64,000 nucleotides of DNA from JANMDU01 sp043777675 (lineage in GTDB: Bacteria > Pseudomonadota > Gammaproteobacteria > Burkholderiales > Burkholderiaceae_C), in assembly GCA_043777675.1 (NCBI GenBank), contig JAYWHR010000006.1, positions 7,258 to 71,257 on the forward strand, read 5' to 3'. The notes under the pieces were generated by a model, which was not told the DNA's origin, did no database searches, and saw only the letters and a program-made list of their open reading frames with translations. A program made the translations under genes and the position numbers. Shown here piece by piece: positions 25,078 to 32,288 of the stretch. The stretch's first letter is position 1. Each line of letters starts with the position of its first letter.

Positions 25078-26130
25078 ATGTTGTCTTGGCTTCATCCTGA
25101 GAGAGTGCTTGGTTGGTTACGTAACCACTATCCCGGCATATTGCTCTGCGCCATGATTGCGCTGGCGGCTACTTTTTTAGCTGAGTACTATGGTGGGCCA
25201 CAGCTACTGTATGCCTTGCTGATCGGGCTGGCTTTTCATTTCATGGTGAAGAATCCGCAGGTCAAGCCCGGCGTGGATTTTTGTGGCCGCACTGTGCTGC
25301 GCTTAGGCGTTGCCCTACTGGGCGCGCGCATCACACTCGCACAGGTGGCTCAGCTTGGCATCAGCTCGGCGCTGCTGATCATTTGCGCTGTTGTGCTGAC
25401 TGTCGCGTTTGGCGTGTTGCTGGCGAAGTGGCTTGATCGCCCACGTGATGAAGGTCTTTTAAGTGGGGGCGCAGTGGCCATTTGCGGCGCATCTGCGGCT
25501 TTAGCTGTGGCCAGTGTGTTGCCGCAAAATCCGCGTAACGAGCGCTTTACTTTGCTCACCGTGGTGGGCGTGACGGTGCTCTCTACGTTGGCGATGATTG
25601 TGTATCCCTTCGCCTTGAAATGGCTTGCTGTTTCGCCACAACACGCCGGGCTATTTTTGGGCGGCACGATTCATGATGTGGCGCAGGTGGTGGCTGCGGG
25701 CATGATGTTGGGCTCAGATGCGGGCGATACGGCCACTGTAGTGAAGCTCTTTCGCGTGATGCTGCTCACGCCGGTGGTGGTGGTGATTGCGCTGATGTAT
25801 CGGCGGCAAATGTCAGAGGCCGTGGCCGCTGCTGCGGCAGGCGGTCAAGCTGCGGCCGCTACGCAAGCATCCGTGCCCTTCATCCCTGGCTTCTTGCTGG
25901 CCTTCATCGTGCTGATGTTGTTAGCCAGCAGCAATATATTTCCACCGGCTTGGGTGGATGCAGCGAGCAGCTCATCTCGCTGGTGCTTGGTGGCAGCGAT
26001 TGCGGCTGCCGGTGTAAAAACGAGTTTTGAGGAACTGCTCAAGATCGGCTGGCAGCCGGTGCTAATGCTCGTGGCTGAGACGGTGTTTATTGCAGCGTTT
26101 GTTGCGGCTGGAATACTGCTCGGGGCTTAA
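25078..26130 (+). CDS. YeiH/UPF0324 family putative sulfate exporter
   Basis: A 350-residue membrane protein with about 10 transmembrane helices. Family motifs: YALLIGLAFHFM, DFCGRTVLRLGVALLGARIT, SGGAVAICGASAALAVASVLP and GLFLGGTIHDVAQVVAAG. The family is annotated as a putative sulfate exporter, with thin experimental support. The ATG at 25078 is preferred over a GTG three codons earlier. Two small hairpins with T-runs follow the stop. Confidence 0.9.
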   Translation: MLSWLHPERVLGWLRNHYPGILLCAMIALAATFLAEYYGGPQLLYALLIGLAFHFMVKNPQVKPGVDFCGRTVLRLGVALLGARITLAQVAQLGISSALLIICAVVLTVAFGVLLAKWLDRPRDEGLLSGGAVAICGASAALAVASVLPQNPRNERFTLLTVVGVTVLSTLAMIVYPFALKWLAVSPQHAGLFLGGTIHDVAQVVAAGMMLGSDAGDTATVVKLFRVMLLTPVVVVIALMYRRQMSEAVAAAAAGGQAAAATQASVPFIPGFLLAFIVLMLLASSNIFPPAWVDAASSSSRWCLVAAIAAAGVKTSFEELLKIGWQPVLMLVAETVFIAAFVAAGILLGA

Positions 26131-26133
26131 TGC

Positions 26134-26173
26134 AAAACCGCTCAGGTTTTTAGTGGAAACCGCGAAGGTTTTT
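26134..26173. terminator. tandem bidirectional terminator hairpins
   Basis: Two hairpins in a 22-nt tandem repeat: AAAACC-GCTCA-GGTTTTT (26134-26151) and GAAACC-GCGAA-GGTTTTT (26156-26173). They lie between the converging ends of the YeiH gene and the DUF3567-type gene and have runs of A and T on both sides. Confidence 0.65.
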
Positions 26174-26525
26174 AGTGCAAAACCACGGGATTTTGCGCAA
26201 GCTGGGCATAACGCTCCAGCGTCTCTTCCACTTCGTCTTGCGTGGGCGTTTTGGTTTGCCAAGCGCTGATTTGCTGCTGGAAAAGTTCAGCCCAAGAGCC
26301 ATCAAGATAAACTTCTTTGCCCGAGCGCTTGTCTACAATTTCAAAACCGTGGCGAGCTAGGCGGTATTCGGGGCGGGCGTTTTCAATAGAAGACGTTTGC
26401 TCCATGCCATCCAATGAGATGCCTTGCATAGCGACTTGCATTGCATCTTGCGCGCTCGATTGCAGTTGCGGCTCGGCTTGGAGATGAACCACCACAAAGG
26501 AGTCTGAGTCGTAGAGCATTTGCAT
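26172..26525 (-). CDS. DUF3567-type protein
   Basis: A 117-residue acidic soluble protein beginning MQMLYDSDSFVVVHL, the pattern of the Burkholderiales-specific DUF3567 family as I recall it. Later segments are YRLARHGFEIVDKRSGKEVYLDG and an acidic helix DEVEETLERYAQLAQNPVVLH. Function unknown. Its end overlaps the tandem terminator region. Confidence 0.7.
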   Translation of the reverse strand: MQMLYDSDSFVVVHLQAEPQLQSSAQDAMQVAMQGISLDGMEQTSSIENARPEYRLARHGFEIVDKRSGKEVYLDGSWAELFQQQISAWQTKTPTQDEVEETLERYAQLAQNPVVLH

Positions 26526-26644
26526 GTGTTGGCTTTCGTGTTTGCTGCGTTTACTGTAGCAGCTTATCTATGAACGCATCTGAATATTTCAAGGGTATGG
26601 GTATAAGCCCCTAAACTCGCGTTTGATTTGTAACGCAGCCAAGC

Positions 26645-27766
26645 TCAAGGCAATTTTCGCAGCACTAAATCGGTGAAATCTAGTTCAGGCGTGGTGGCCG
26701 AGCTTTGGCGGATACGAATGGGCAAGTAACCCAGCTGCGGCGAAAGCCAAATCTCCAAGCGCTGATCGAATTCATTGCGTGGCGCGCGCGTGAGCTTGAG
26801 CGCTTGCATATTTGCAGCAGGCAGATTGATATCGCTGATGCCTTGCAAATTGAACTCCCATATTTCTGCTTTGTCCAGATCCGCTACCTGCATCTGAATA
26901 CGATTAACAATTTTGTAACGTTCAGGATTACCGCCAATGATGCCAGCGAGCTGGATCAAGGCACTTAAGCGGTCTTGTGCGCCTACAAGCAAAATCTCAT
27001 CAGGCTTGTTGTTGCTGAACTGAATTTTTCCCATTTCTGGGCGAAAGTGCGTTGCCTGCTCGCTGCGGCCAGTGCGCTGGCTGCTGTAGCGCTGAGGCGC
27101 TAAGCCTTGTGGCGATAGGAGGCCTTCGCTTCTTTCGGTGCGGCTAAAAATGATCAATGCACTTGCTTCTAAGCTCAGGTTGTAGCTTTTGCCATCCATA
27201 TTCCAACTCAGCACGCCGCTGCCACTATTAGCAACGCCCTTGTTCATAAAAGTGCCATCAAACTGCAGCTTGGCACTGGCCGGATAGCTCAATATCAGAC
27301 CCGGTGGCGCAGGCGCGCCGCCGGCTGGAGCGAGGGTTTCGGTGAGATTGCTATCAACAGATGGCGTAGCATTTGCTATCTTTTCAATAGCGTCTTGCGC
27401 ATATTCTTTGTCGGCTGGCGAAGGATTTGGCTCAATTTTTATCTCTTTTTCTTGAGGTTTTGTCGTCTTATCTGCACGCTCAGGCTCGGGCGGTTTAGTC
27501 ACTGGCGTGGCAAGGGTTGGTGGGCTCTTGGCTTTGCTTGGTTGGCTTGATTGCGCAGGAGCAGGCGGCAACAAAGAGACGGGCACAGGATCAATCATTC
27601 GCGTGATGAGCGTGGTGTGATCGGCCGCATTTTGGAAGCTGAATGCGAAGCGACTTGTGGCGAGCATCAAAGCGATCACATGCGCCATTACAGCAGCAAG
27701 CAGTGCTAAGCCTAAGCCGCGCCAAGGCCACCTGACCGATTGCCCGGGCGCTAGCGCGACGCTCAT
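26645..27766 (-). CDS. DUF3108 domain protein with proline-rich linker
   Basis: A 373-residue protein: cytoplasmic start, one transmembrane helix (~residues 18-42), a Pro/Lys-rich periplasmic linker (~62-135) with PPAPAQSSQPSKAKSPP, then a DUF3108 domain (~155-370) with YSSQRTGRSEQATHF and LSPQLGYLPIRIRQSS. The overall layout is TonB-like at the N-terminus. A repeat copy (ADKEYAQDAIEKIANA) sits in the disordered linker, where insertion should be harmless. It overlaps the IclR gene by 4 nt. Confidence 0.85.
   Translation of the reverse strand: MSVALAPGQSVRWPWRGLGLALLAAVMAHVIALMLATSRFAFSFQNAADHTTLITRMIDPVPVSLLPPAPAQSSQPSKAKSPPTLATPVTKPPEPERADKTTKPQEKEIKIEPNPSPADKEYAQDAIEKIANATPSVDSNLTETLAPAGGAPAPPGLILSYPASAKLQFDGTFMNKGVANSGSGVLSWNMDGKSYNLSLEASALIIFSRTERSEGLLSPQGLAPQRYSSQRTGRSEQATHFRPEMGKIQFSNNKPDEILLVGAQDRLSALIQLAGIIGGNPERYKIVNRIQMQVADLDKAEIWEFNLQGISDINLPAANMQALKLTRAPRNEFDQRLEIWLSPQLGYLPIRIRQSSATTPELDFTDLVLRKLP
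27373..27417 (-). repeat. palindromic repeat copy inside the DUF3108 gene
   Basis: On the coding strand it reads AGCCGACAAAGAATATGCGC then AAGACGCTATTGAAAAGATAG; encodes ADKEYAQDAIEKIANA in the linker. Confidence 0.85.
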
Positions 27767-28569
27767 TTTTTACTTCCCAACTCGCTGCTGAGCTGCATAC
27801 TGCATTCGCGTAGGGCTTTCGCGATACTTGCTGAGTAGCCCGCATCGAAGCTCGCACTTGATCCGAGGCTCACCAAGCTGAGGCAAATCCGCTCACCCGC
27901 ATCCCACACCGGCACAGCCATGCCGCTGATTCCAGGCAGCAGCGTATCCACCACACGCGCAACGCCATGCTTTCGCGCTTCTTCCAAAATACCTTGAGCA
28001 GCTGTGGCATTGCGCGGCATGCCAGCCCGCTCGCTTTTGCCCAACTGCGCCATTTCTATCTTCAGCAATGGCTCTACCCAAGCCGTGGGTGCAAACGCCG
28101 CAAAGCAACGCCCCGTGGCCGAACCGAGCAAAGGCATCACATCACCCAAGCGCAGATTGACCGTCACAGCTCTTGCAGGCTCTTGCCAGTGCACAATCAC
28201 TGGGCCATGGTTGCCCCACACTGCAATCGCAACGGTATGACCGATCTCCTCCATCAGCGCATCCACACGCGAGCGCGCCAGAGCGACAGCATTGAGGCGC
28301 GAGAGCGTGGCCAAGCCGAGCTTCAAAGCGGAAGGCCCCAAGTCATAGCGCGTGCTGCTACCGTCTTGCTGCACGAGCCCCAAGCGCTGGTAACTGACTA
28401 AGTACCTGTGCGCCTTGGCCGGGCTCATGCCCGCGGCCTGCGCCAGATCGCGCAGCATCATCGCGCCTTGGCTTTTTGTGAGCGCATCCAGCAAAGCAAA
28501 GCCCACCTCAACCGATTGGATACCGGCTTGGGATTTGGGGGCAATAAGCGATGATTTTTTGGTGGGCAT
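27763..28569 (-). CDS. IclR family transcriptional regulator
   Basis: A ~268-residue IclR regulator: N-terminal winged helix (SVEVGFALLDALTKSQGAMMLRDLAQAAGMSPAKAHRYLVSY, in pieces) and a C-terminal effector domain (GHTVAIAVWGNHGPVIVHWQEP, GSATGRCFAAFAP, GISGMAVPVWD). The ATG at 28569 is favoured; one at 28611 would add 14 residues. It is divergent from the fumarylacetoacetase gene and has a shared upstream inverted repeat, so it probably controls that gene. Confidence 0.9.
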   Translation of the reverse strand: MPTKKSSLIAPKSQAGIQSVEVGFALLDALTKSQGAMMLRDLAQAAGMSPAKAHRYLVSYQRLGLVQQDGSSTRYDLGPSALKLGLATLSRLNAVALARSRVDALMEEIGHTVAIAVWGNHGPVIVHWQEPARAVTVNLRLGDVMPLLGSATGRCFAAFAPTAWVEPLLKIEMAQLGKSERAGMPRNATAAQGILEEARKHGVARVVDTLLPGISGMAVPVWDAGERICLSLVSLGSSASFDAGYSASIAKALRECSMQLSSELGSKK

Positions 28570-28588
28570 GGCAGCAGAAAGGCGGCTA

Positions 28589-28628
28589 AAATTACGCAAT
28601 AGTAAACGCATTTACCTTATCGTAATTT
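28589..28628. promoter_or_regulatory. possible IclR operator between divergent genes
   Basis: Perfect 8-nt inverted repeat AAATTACG (28589-28596) / CGTAATTT (28621-28628), centre spacing 24 nt, in the IclR-fumarylacetoacetase intergenic region. Arms spaced like this could bind an IclR dimer pair. Inference only. Confidence 0.4.
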
Positions 28629-28656
28629 AAATTCATTTAATTCAAGAAAGATTTCT

Positions 28657-29664
28657 ATGAAACTCGCCACCCTCAAAGACGGCAGCCGCGATGGCGCATT
28701 GGTCGTCGTCTCGCGTGATTTATCGACTGCACATTATGCAACTAGCATCGCCGCCAAGATGCAACAGGTGTTGGATGACTGGAATTTCATCTCGCCACAA
28801 TTGCAAGATTTATACGACACATTAAATAACGGTAAAGCCCGCTACGCCTTCCCCTTCGATCCCAAGCAATGCATGGCTCCCCTGCCTCGAGCCTACCAGT
28901 GGGCCGATGGCAGCGCGTACATCAACCATGTCGAACTCGTGCGCTTGGCTCGCGGCTCTGAAGTGCCGGCCAACTATTACACCGAGCCGCTGATGTATCA
29001 AGGCGGCAGCGATGATTTTCTCGGGCCTTGCGATGTATCCACTGTGCCCAGCGAGGATTTCGGCATTGATTTTGAAGCTGAAGTGGCCGTGATCACAGGC
29101 GATGTGAAGATGGGCAGCACGCCCGATGAAGCGCTAGAGGGCGTGCGCCTTTTGATGATCGCCAACGATTGGAGTTTGCGCAATTTAATTCCGGATGAGC
29201 TGGCAAAAAGCTTCGGTTTCCTCCAAAGCAAGCCCGCCACAGCTTTTAGCCCTGTCGCCGTCACGCCGGATGAAGTCGGTGAATTTTGGCGCGGCGGCAA
29301 ATTGCATCTCACGATTCAAAGCCAATGGAATGGCCGCACGGTAGGAATGTGTGATGCCGGCCAAGAAATGACTTTCCATTTCGGCCAACTGATCGCCCAC
29401 ATCTGTAAAACCCGCAACGTCCGCGCCGGCTCCGTCGTCGGCTCAGGCACAGTGAGCAACCGCGCGATTGAGAAAGATGGCAAAAAAGAATGGCCCAAAG
29501 GCTACAGCTGCATTGCTGAGAAACGCGCGATTGAAGCCATTCAAGACGGTAAACCCAGCACCGCCTACATGAAATTCGGCGACACGATCAAGATCGAGAT
29601 GAAGGGCAAGGATGGGCAGAGCGTGTTTGGGGCGATTGAGCAAAAGGTCGTTTCACTCCTTTGA
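28657..29664 (+). CDS. fumarylacetoacetate hydrolase family protein
   Basis: A 335-residue FAH-family enzyme. The metal-site region shows DFEAEVAVITGDVKMGSTPDEA and later GSVVGSGTVSNRAIEKDG, and the N-terminal part has MKLATLKDGSRDGALVVVSRD, a start shared by the fumarylacetoacetases of Burkholderiales. In tyrosine degradation it would split fumarylacetoacetate to fumarate and acetoacetate; other FAH proteins act on related diketo acids. No homogentisate genes are in the window, so the exact substrate is uncertain. Confidence 0.88.
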   Translation: MKLATLKDGSRDGALVVVSRDLSTAHYATSIAAKMQQVLDDWNFISPQLQDLYDTLNNGKARYAFPFDPKQCMAPLPRAYQWADGSAYINHVELVRLARGSEVPANYYTEPLMYQGGSDDFLGPCDVSTVPSEDFGIDFEAEVAVITGDVKMGSTPDEALEGVRLLMIANDWSLRNLIPDELAKSFGFLQSKPATAFSPVAVTPDEVGEFWRGGKLHLTIQSQWNGRTVGMCDAGQEMTFHFGQLIAHICKTRNVRAGSVVGSGTVSNRAIEKDGKKEWPKGYSCIAEKRAIEAIQDGKPSTAYMKFGDTIKIEMKGKDGQSVFGAIEQKVVSLL

Positions 29665-29708
29665 GCAGAGGGTTACGCAATGCAAGTGAACAAAAATCAA
29701 GCGACAGC

Positions 29709-30155
29709 TCAATCAGCAGCAATGAGTGGCTGCGCTTGAAATCCCAGTGGCAACTGCTTAGCATCTAACCCCATCGCCTGCATTTCGCGTCGGAAATGAG
29801 TCATAGCTAGCGGGAATGCTTGAGCAACCAAGAGATACTGATAGTCATCAGTTTCCATCAGGGCGCTTGCAACGGACTCTTGCACATCCGTTGAATAGAA
29901 AAACTTGGCTTCATATTCACCCGTGATGTTAATCTGTTCTTTGAGAACTTTTTCGTCGGGCGTCGTAGCTTGAAGCTTGAGCTGGACGATGACTTGCATC
30001 GGCCCGCCTTTGACCGAGGGTACGGCTAAGCCTACTTGAATATCTTGCTGCAACTTAAGCTCTAGCTCCGCACCGGTAGCTGCCCCACGGTTCTCACCTT
30101 GGAAAGCTAACGCCCTGAAGCTGTGCAACAAAGGCCTTGGCATCAAGGATTGCAT
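29709..30155 (-). CDS. mqsC: SecB-like chaperone of a toxin-antitoxin-chaperone system
   Basis: A 148-residue SecB-like protein: GAELELKLQQDIQVGLAVPSV, then VIVQLKLQATTPDEKVLKEQINITGEYEAKFFY (in pieces) and a final amphipathic helix AFPLAMTHFRREMQAMG. In TAC systems this chaperone folds and stabilises an otherwise labile antitoxin. Its start overlaps the MqsA-like antitoxin stop by 13 nt. It is shorter and more diverged than a housekeeping SecB, and lacks the acidic C-terminal tail that binds SecA. Confidence 0.82.
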   Translation of the reverse strand: MQSLMPRPLLHSFRALAFQGENRGAATGAELELKLQQDIQVGLAVPSVKGGPMQVIVQLKLQATTPDEKVLKEQINITGEYEAKFFYSTDVQESVASALMETDDYQYLLVAQAFPLAMTHFRREMQAMGLDAKQLPLGFQAQPLIAAD

Positions 30156-30712
30156 GCAACATCTCCTTGCGCGACATGGCGGAATTCACGCGGGTTGTAG
30201 CGCAAGCCAGAGGCATCGCCGCTACGCCGAACCAGCGCCACCACATTACTCGTCGTAGCGATTTGCACTACGGTTTTGGTCTGCATGAACTCAGCACGCA
30301 TATTCTTTTCATCTACCAAAGCCCAAAACGACTCTTGGCTGCGCCGCACCAAACGCAGCAGTGTATCCATGGCTTCTGACTGCGATACATCATCGTTCTC
30401 GTACTTGCTAAAAGCCACCGGCCCACCGCCAAACAAGCGTGCTGCCTGCTCTTGGGTCAACTGATATTGCTTGCGCAGCGCCGTGATCTCCTCACCAGTG
30501 AGCAAGCCATCAATTTGCTTGCGCCACGCCATCAAGGAACGTCGATTAAGCTTGCTCTCTGCCGCGCCTGCAAAATCAGAGCCGCAAGCGTCGCATTGTT
30601 TGAATACCAACGAGCGCATCGCTTTCTGCCCTTTATATTCACTCTCCACCATCTCGCTGTGTGTTGACACATGCCCTTCACCGCACACCGGACAAAGTTC
30701 TTGTGTATTCAT
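30143..30712 (-). CDS. mqsA: MqsA-family antitoxin with C-terminal extension
   Basis: A 189-residue antitoxin. N-terminal zinc domain with two CxxC pairs (CPVC at residues 7-10 and CDAC at ~40-43), then an Xre-type HTH (ITALRKQYQLTQEQAARLFGGGPVAFSKYENDD, in pieces), then ~60 extra residues (ATTSNVVALVRRSGDASGLRYNP). In TAC systems such a tail is a chaperone-addiction segment bound by the SecB-like partner; here that gene follows and overlaps. The toxin gene precedes it by 11 nt after its distal stop. Confidence 0.88.
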   Translation of the reverse strand: MNTQELCPVCGEGHVSTHSEMVESEYKGQKAMRSLVFKQCDACGSDFAGAAESKLNRRSLMAWRKQIDGLLTGEEITALRKQYQLTQEQAARLFGGGPVAFSKYENDDVSQSEAMDTLLRLVRRSQESFWALVDEKNMRAEFMQTKTVVQIATTSNVVALVRRSGDASGLRYNPREFRHVAQGDVACNP

Positions 30713-30723
30713 TGCGCTATTTC

Positions 30724-31146
30724 CTATTTACTGAGATGGCAAGACACAAGCAGCACAAGCTGCCCTGTTTTACCCACCGCAAACTTTAAAAAGTAATCCA
30801 CTGTGATGCGCTTGACATGGCCAGCCAACTGCTCACTTCGCCGAACTTGATAAGCATCACAAGCGATCACACTTGCCTTCCCGCTTTAGCACCATTCGGA
30901 ATCCCTGTAATCCTCTGAGCCAAGCGCTTCGATCAACTCGGCAACGGCCTCCAAATTACTGTCAAACAAAGCGTCCACATCTTTGATACATGCACGTGTG
31001 GCCAACTGAATAGCATCTGGATTTGCCACCAGTTTTTGTACCCGCGCCAAGTCATACAAAGGTCCCCCAGAAATCTTCAGCTGCCCAAAGCCCAATTGCG
31101 TGGGCGGACTCATACTGTACTCCGAAAGGACAATTACTTTTACCAT
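30724..31146 (-). pseudogene. mqsR: MqsR-like toxin gene with an internal in-frame stop
   Basis: Translation from ATG 31146 gives 86 residues ending GSEDYRDSEWC, then TAA at 30886-30888. The same frame then stays open for 53 more codons to TAG at 30724, reading ASVIACDAYQVRR, HVKRITVDYFLKFAVG and KTGQLVLLVSCHLSK, a sensible C-terminal half of an MqsR-type RNA interferase (W...DxY...YxKF pattern). One nonsense change therefore appears to have cut the toxin. The distal stop is 11 nt before the antitoxin start, as expected for an intact operon. A sequencing error or recoding cannot be excluded. Confidence 0.75.
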
Positions 31147-31154
31147 TATGGTAA
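31140..31154. promoter_or_regulatory. palindrome over the mqsR-like start codon
   Basis: TTACCATTATGGTAA is symmetric about its centre and contains the toxin ATG (31144-31146, - strand). It could be the operator of the TAC operon. Inference from position. Confidence 0.4.
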
Positions 31155-31222
31155 TTTTACAACTCTAAACTAGGGTCATTCAGAAGCATATTTGTCTATT
31201 TATACAGCATTTTGACCAATAA

Positions 31223-31387
31223 GCAGACCGAAATTATCCTTGCACCAGCGCCCTGTGCGAGCTGGGCTTGGATTTGGGCGGATTGGGCGAGGCGGACGCG
31301 CAGGCGGACGCAAAGCTGGTGCAGCTCGGTGACTCGGGTGACGATGCGGGGCTTATTCTGGGACAATACTTTGATGAAAAAACATGA
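31223..31387 (+). pseudogene. 3' coding remnant without a start
   Basis: A frame opens after TAA at 31220-31222 and runs 54 codons to TGA at 31385-31387 with protein-like composition (NYPCTSALCELGLDLGG, LVQLGDSGDDAGLILGQYFDEKT) but no start codon. It ends 11 codons into the methyltransferase gene and looks like the tail of a gene whose front was lost, perhaps when the TAC locus arrived. I do not recognise the family. Confidence 0.45.
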
Positions 31388-32288
31388 TCAAGCCGGCAAG
31401 AATACTGCGCAAGGCGCTCCTAAAAAAGGAGCAGAAAGTGCGTCTGAGCAACTCGGCTTGCGCGAAGGGCAGAGCTTGGAATTGCTGAAGGCTTTGCACA
31501 TCCTCACGCCTGATGGCCGGATCAATCAGGATTCACGGCGCAAGCTCAAGCAGGTCAATCACTTGCTGCAATTTATTGAGCCGCTGCTGGCGAAGGTGCG
31601 TGCTGCGAAGGGCACGGTGACGCTGGTCGATCATGGGGCGGGCAAGTCTTATCTTGGCTTTATGTTGTATGACTTGTTTTTTAAATCAACACCAGATGGG
31701 GCAACTAGCCAAGTCATTGGCGTGGAAGTGCGTGATGAGCTTGTGGAGCGTTCGCGCGCGCTTGCAGCGCAGTTTGGCTTTTCGGGGATGTCGTTTTTGA
31801 ATCTATCGGTAGAGCAGTCGAGCAAAGCCCTGCCAGCCAGCATTGATATCGTCACAGCCCTGCATGCTTGCGATACGGCCACCGATGATGCGATTGCGTT
31901 TGCGCTCTCGCACAACGCCCAGCATGTGGTGCTCGTGCCTTGCTGCCAGGCGGAAGTGGCCGGGATGCTGAAAGCGGGCAAGGCGAGTGCGTTGCAAAAC
32001 AATCCGCTGGTCGAACTCTGGCGCAGGCCGCTGCACACGCGCGAGTTTGGCTCGCAGCTCACCAATGTGCTGCGCTGCCTGCAATTGGAAGCGCATGGCT
32101 ACGAGGTGACGGTGACTGAGCTGGTCGGCTGGGAGCATTCGATGAAAAACGAGCTAATCATTGCCTCCAAAGCCAAGACACACGCCAAGACGAGCAACCA
32201 GCGTTTGCAAGCCATGCTTGATCAATTGGGTTTAAGCGAAATGCGCCCGCGCTTTTTCACGCCCCTGCTAGAAAAAGAAACCGCATGA
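31374..32288 (+). CDS. SAM-dependent methyltransferase
   Basis: A 304-residue protein. The SAM fold shows VTLVDHGAGKSYLGFMLYDL (motif I), VIGVEVRDELVERS, and DIVTALHACDTATDDAIAFALSHNAQHVVLVPCCQAE (in pieces), a pattern of the METTL/GSTCD-like methyltransferases with a CCQAE end. Substrate unknown. The ATG at 31374 is chosen; a longer in-frame start at 31212 would translate the remnant region in a wrong-looking frame. A repeat copy forms residues ~6-19 (QAGKNTAQGAPKKGA). The next gene overlaps by 4 nt. Confidence 0.82.
   Translation: MKKHDQAGKNTAQGAPKKGAESASEQLGLREGQSLELLKALHILTPDGRINQDSRRKLKQVNHLLQFIEPLLAKVRAAKGTVTLVDHGAGKSYLGFMLYDLFFKSTPDGATSQVIGVEVRDELVERSRALAAQFGFSGMSFLNLSVEQSSKALPASIDIVTALHACDTATDDAIAFALSHNAQHVVLVPCCQAEVAGMLKAGKASALQNNPLVELWRRPLHTREFGSQLTNVLRCLQLEAHGYEVTVTELVGWEHSMKNELIIASKAKTHAKTSNQRLQAMLDQLGLSEMRPRFFTPLLEKETA
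31391..31432 (+). repeat. palindromic repeat copy at the methyltransferase N-terminus
   Basis: Reads AGCCGGCAAGAATACTGCGC then AAGGCGCTCCTAAAAAAGG. The end hairpin is GCTCCT-AAAAA-AGGAGC, against consensus GCTATT-GATTT-AATAGC: both sides of the stem changed together. Confidence 0.85.

Noticed and set aside
31212..31373. Upstream start for the methyltransferase gene
   Set aside because: The added 54 residues are Trp/Arg-rich and unlike the rest; another frame in the same bases looks more protein-like.
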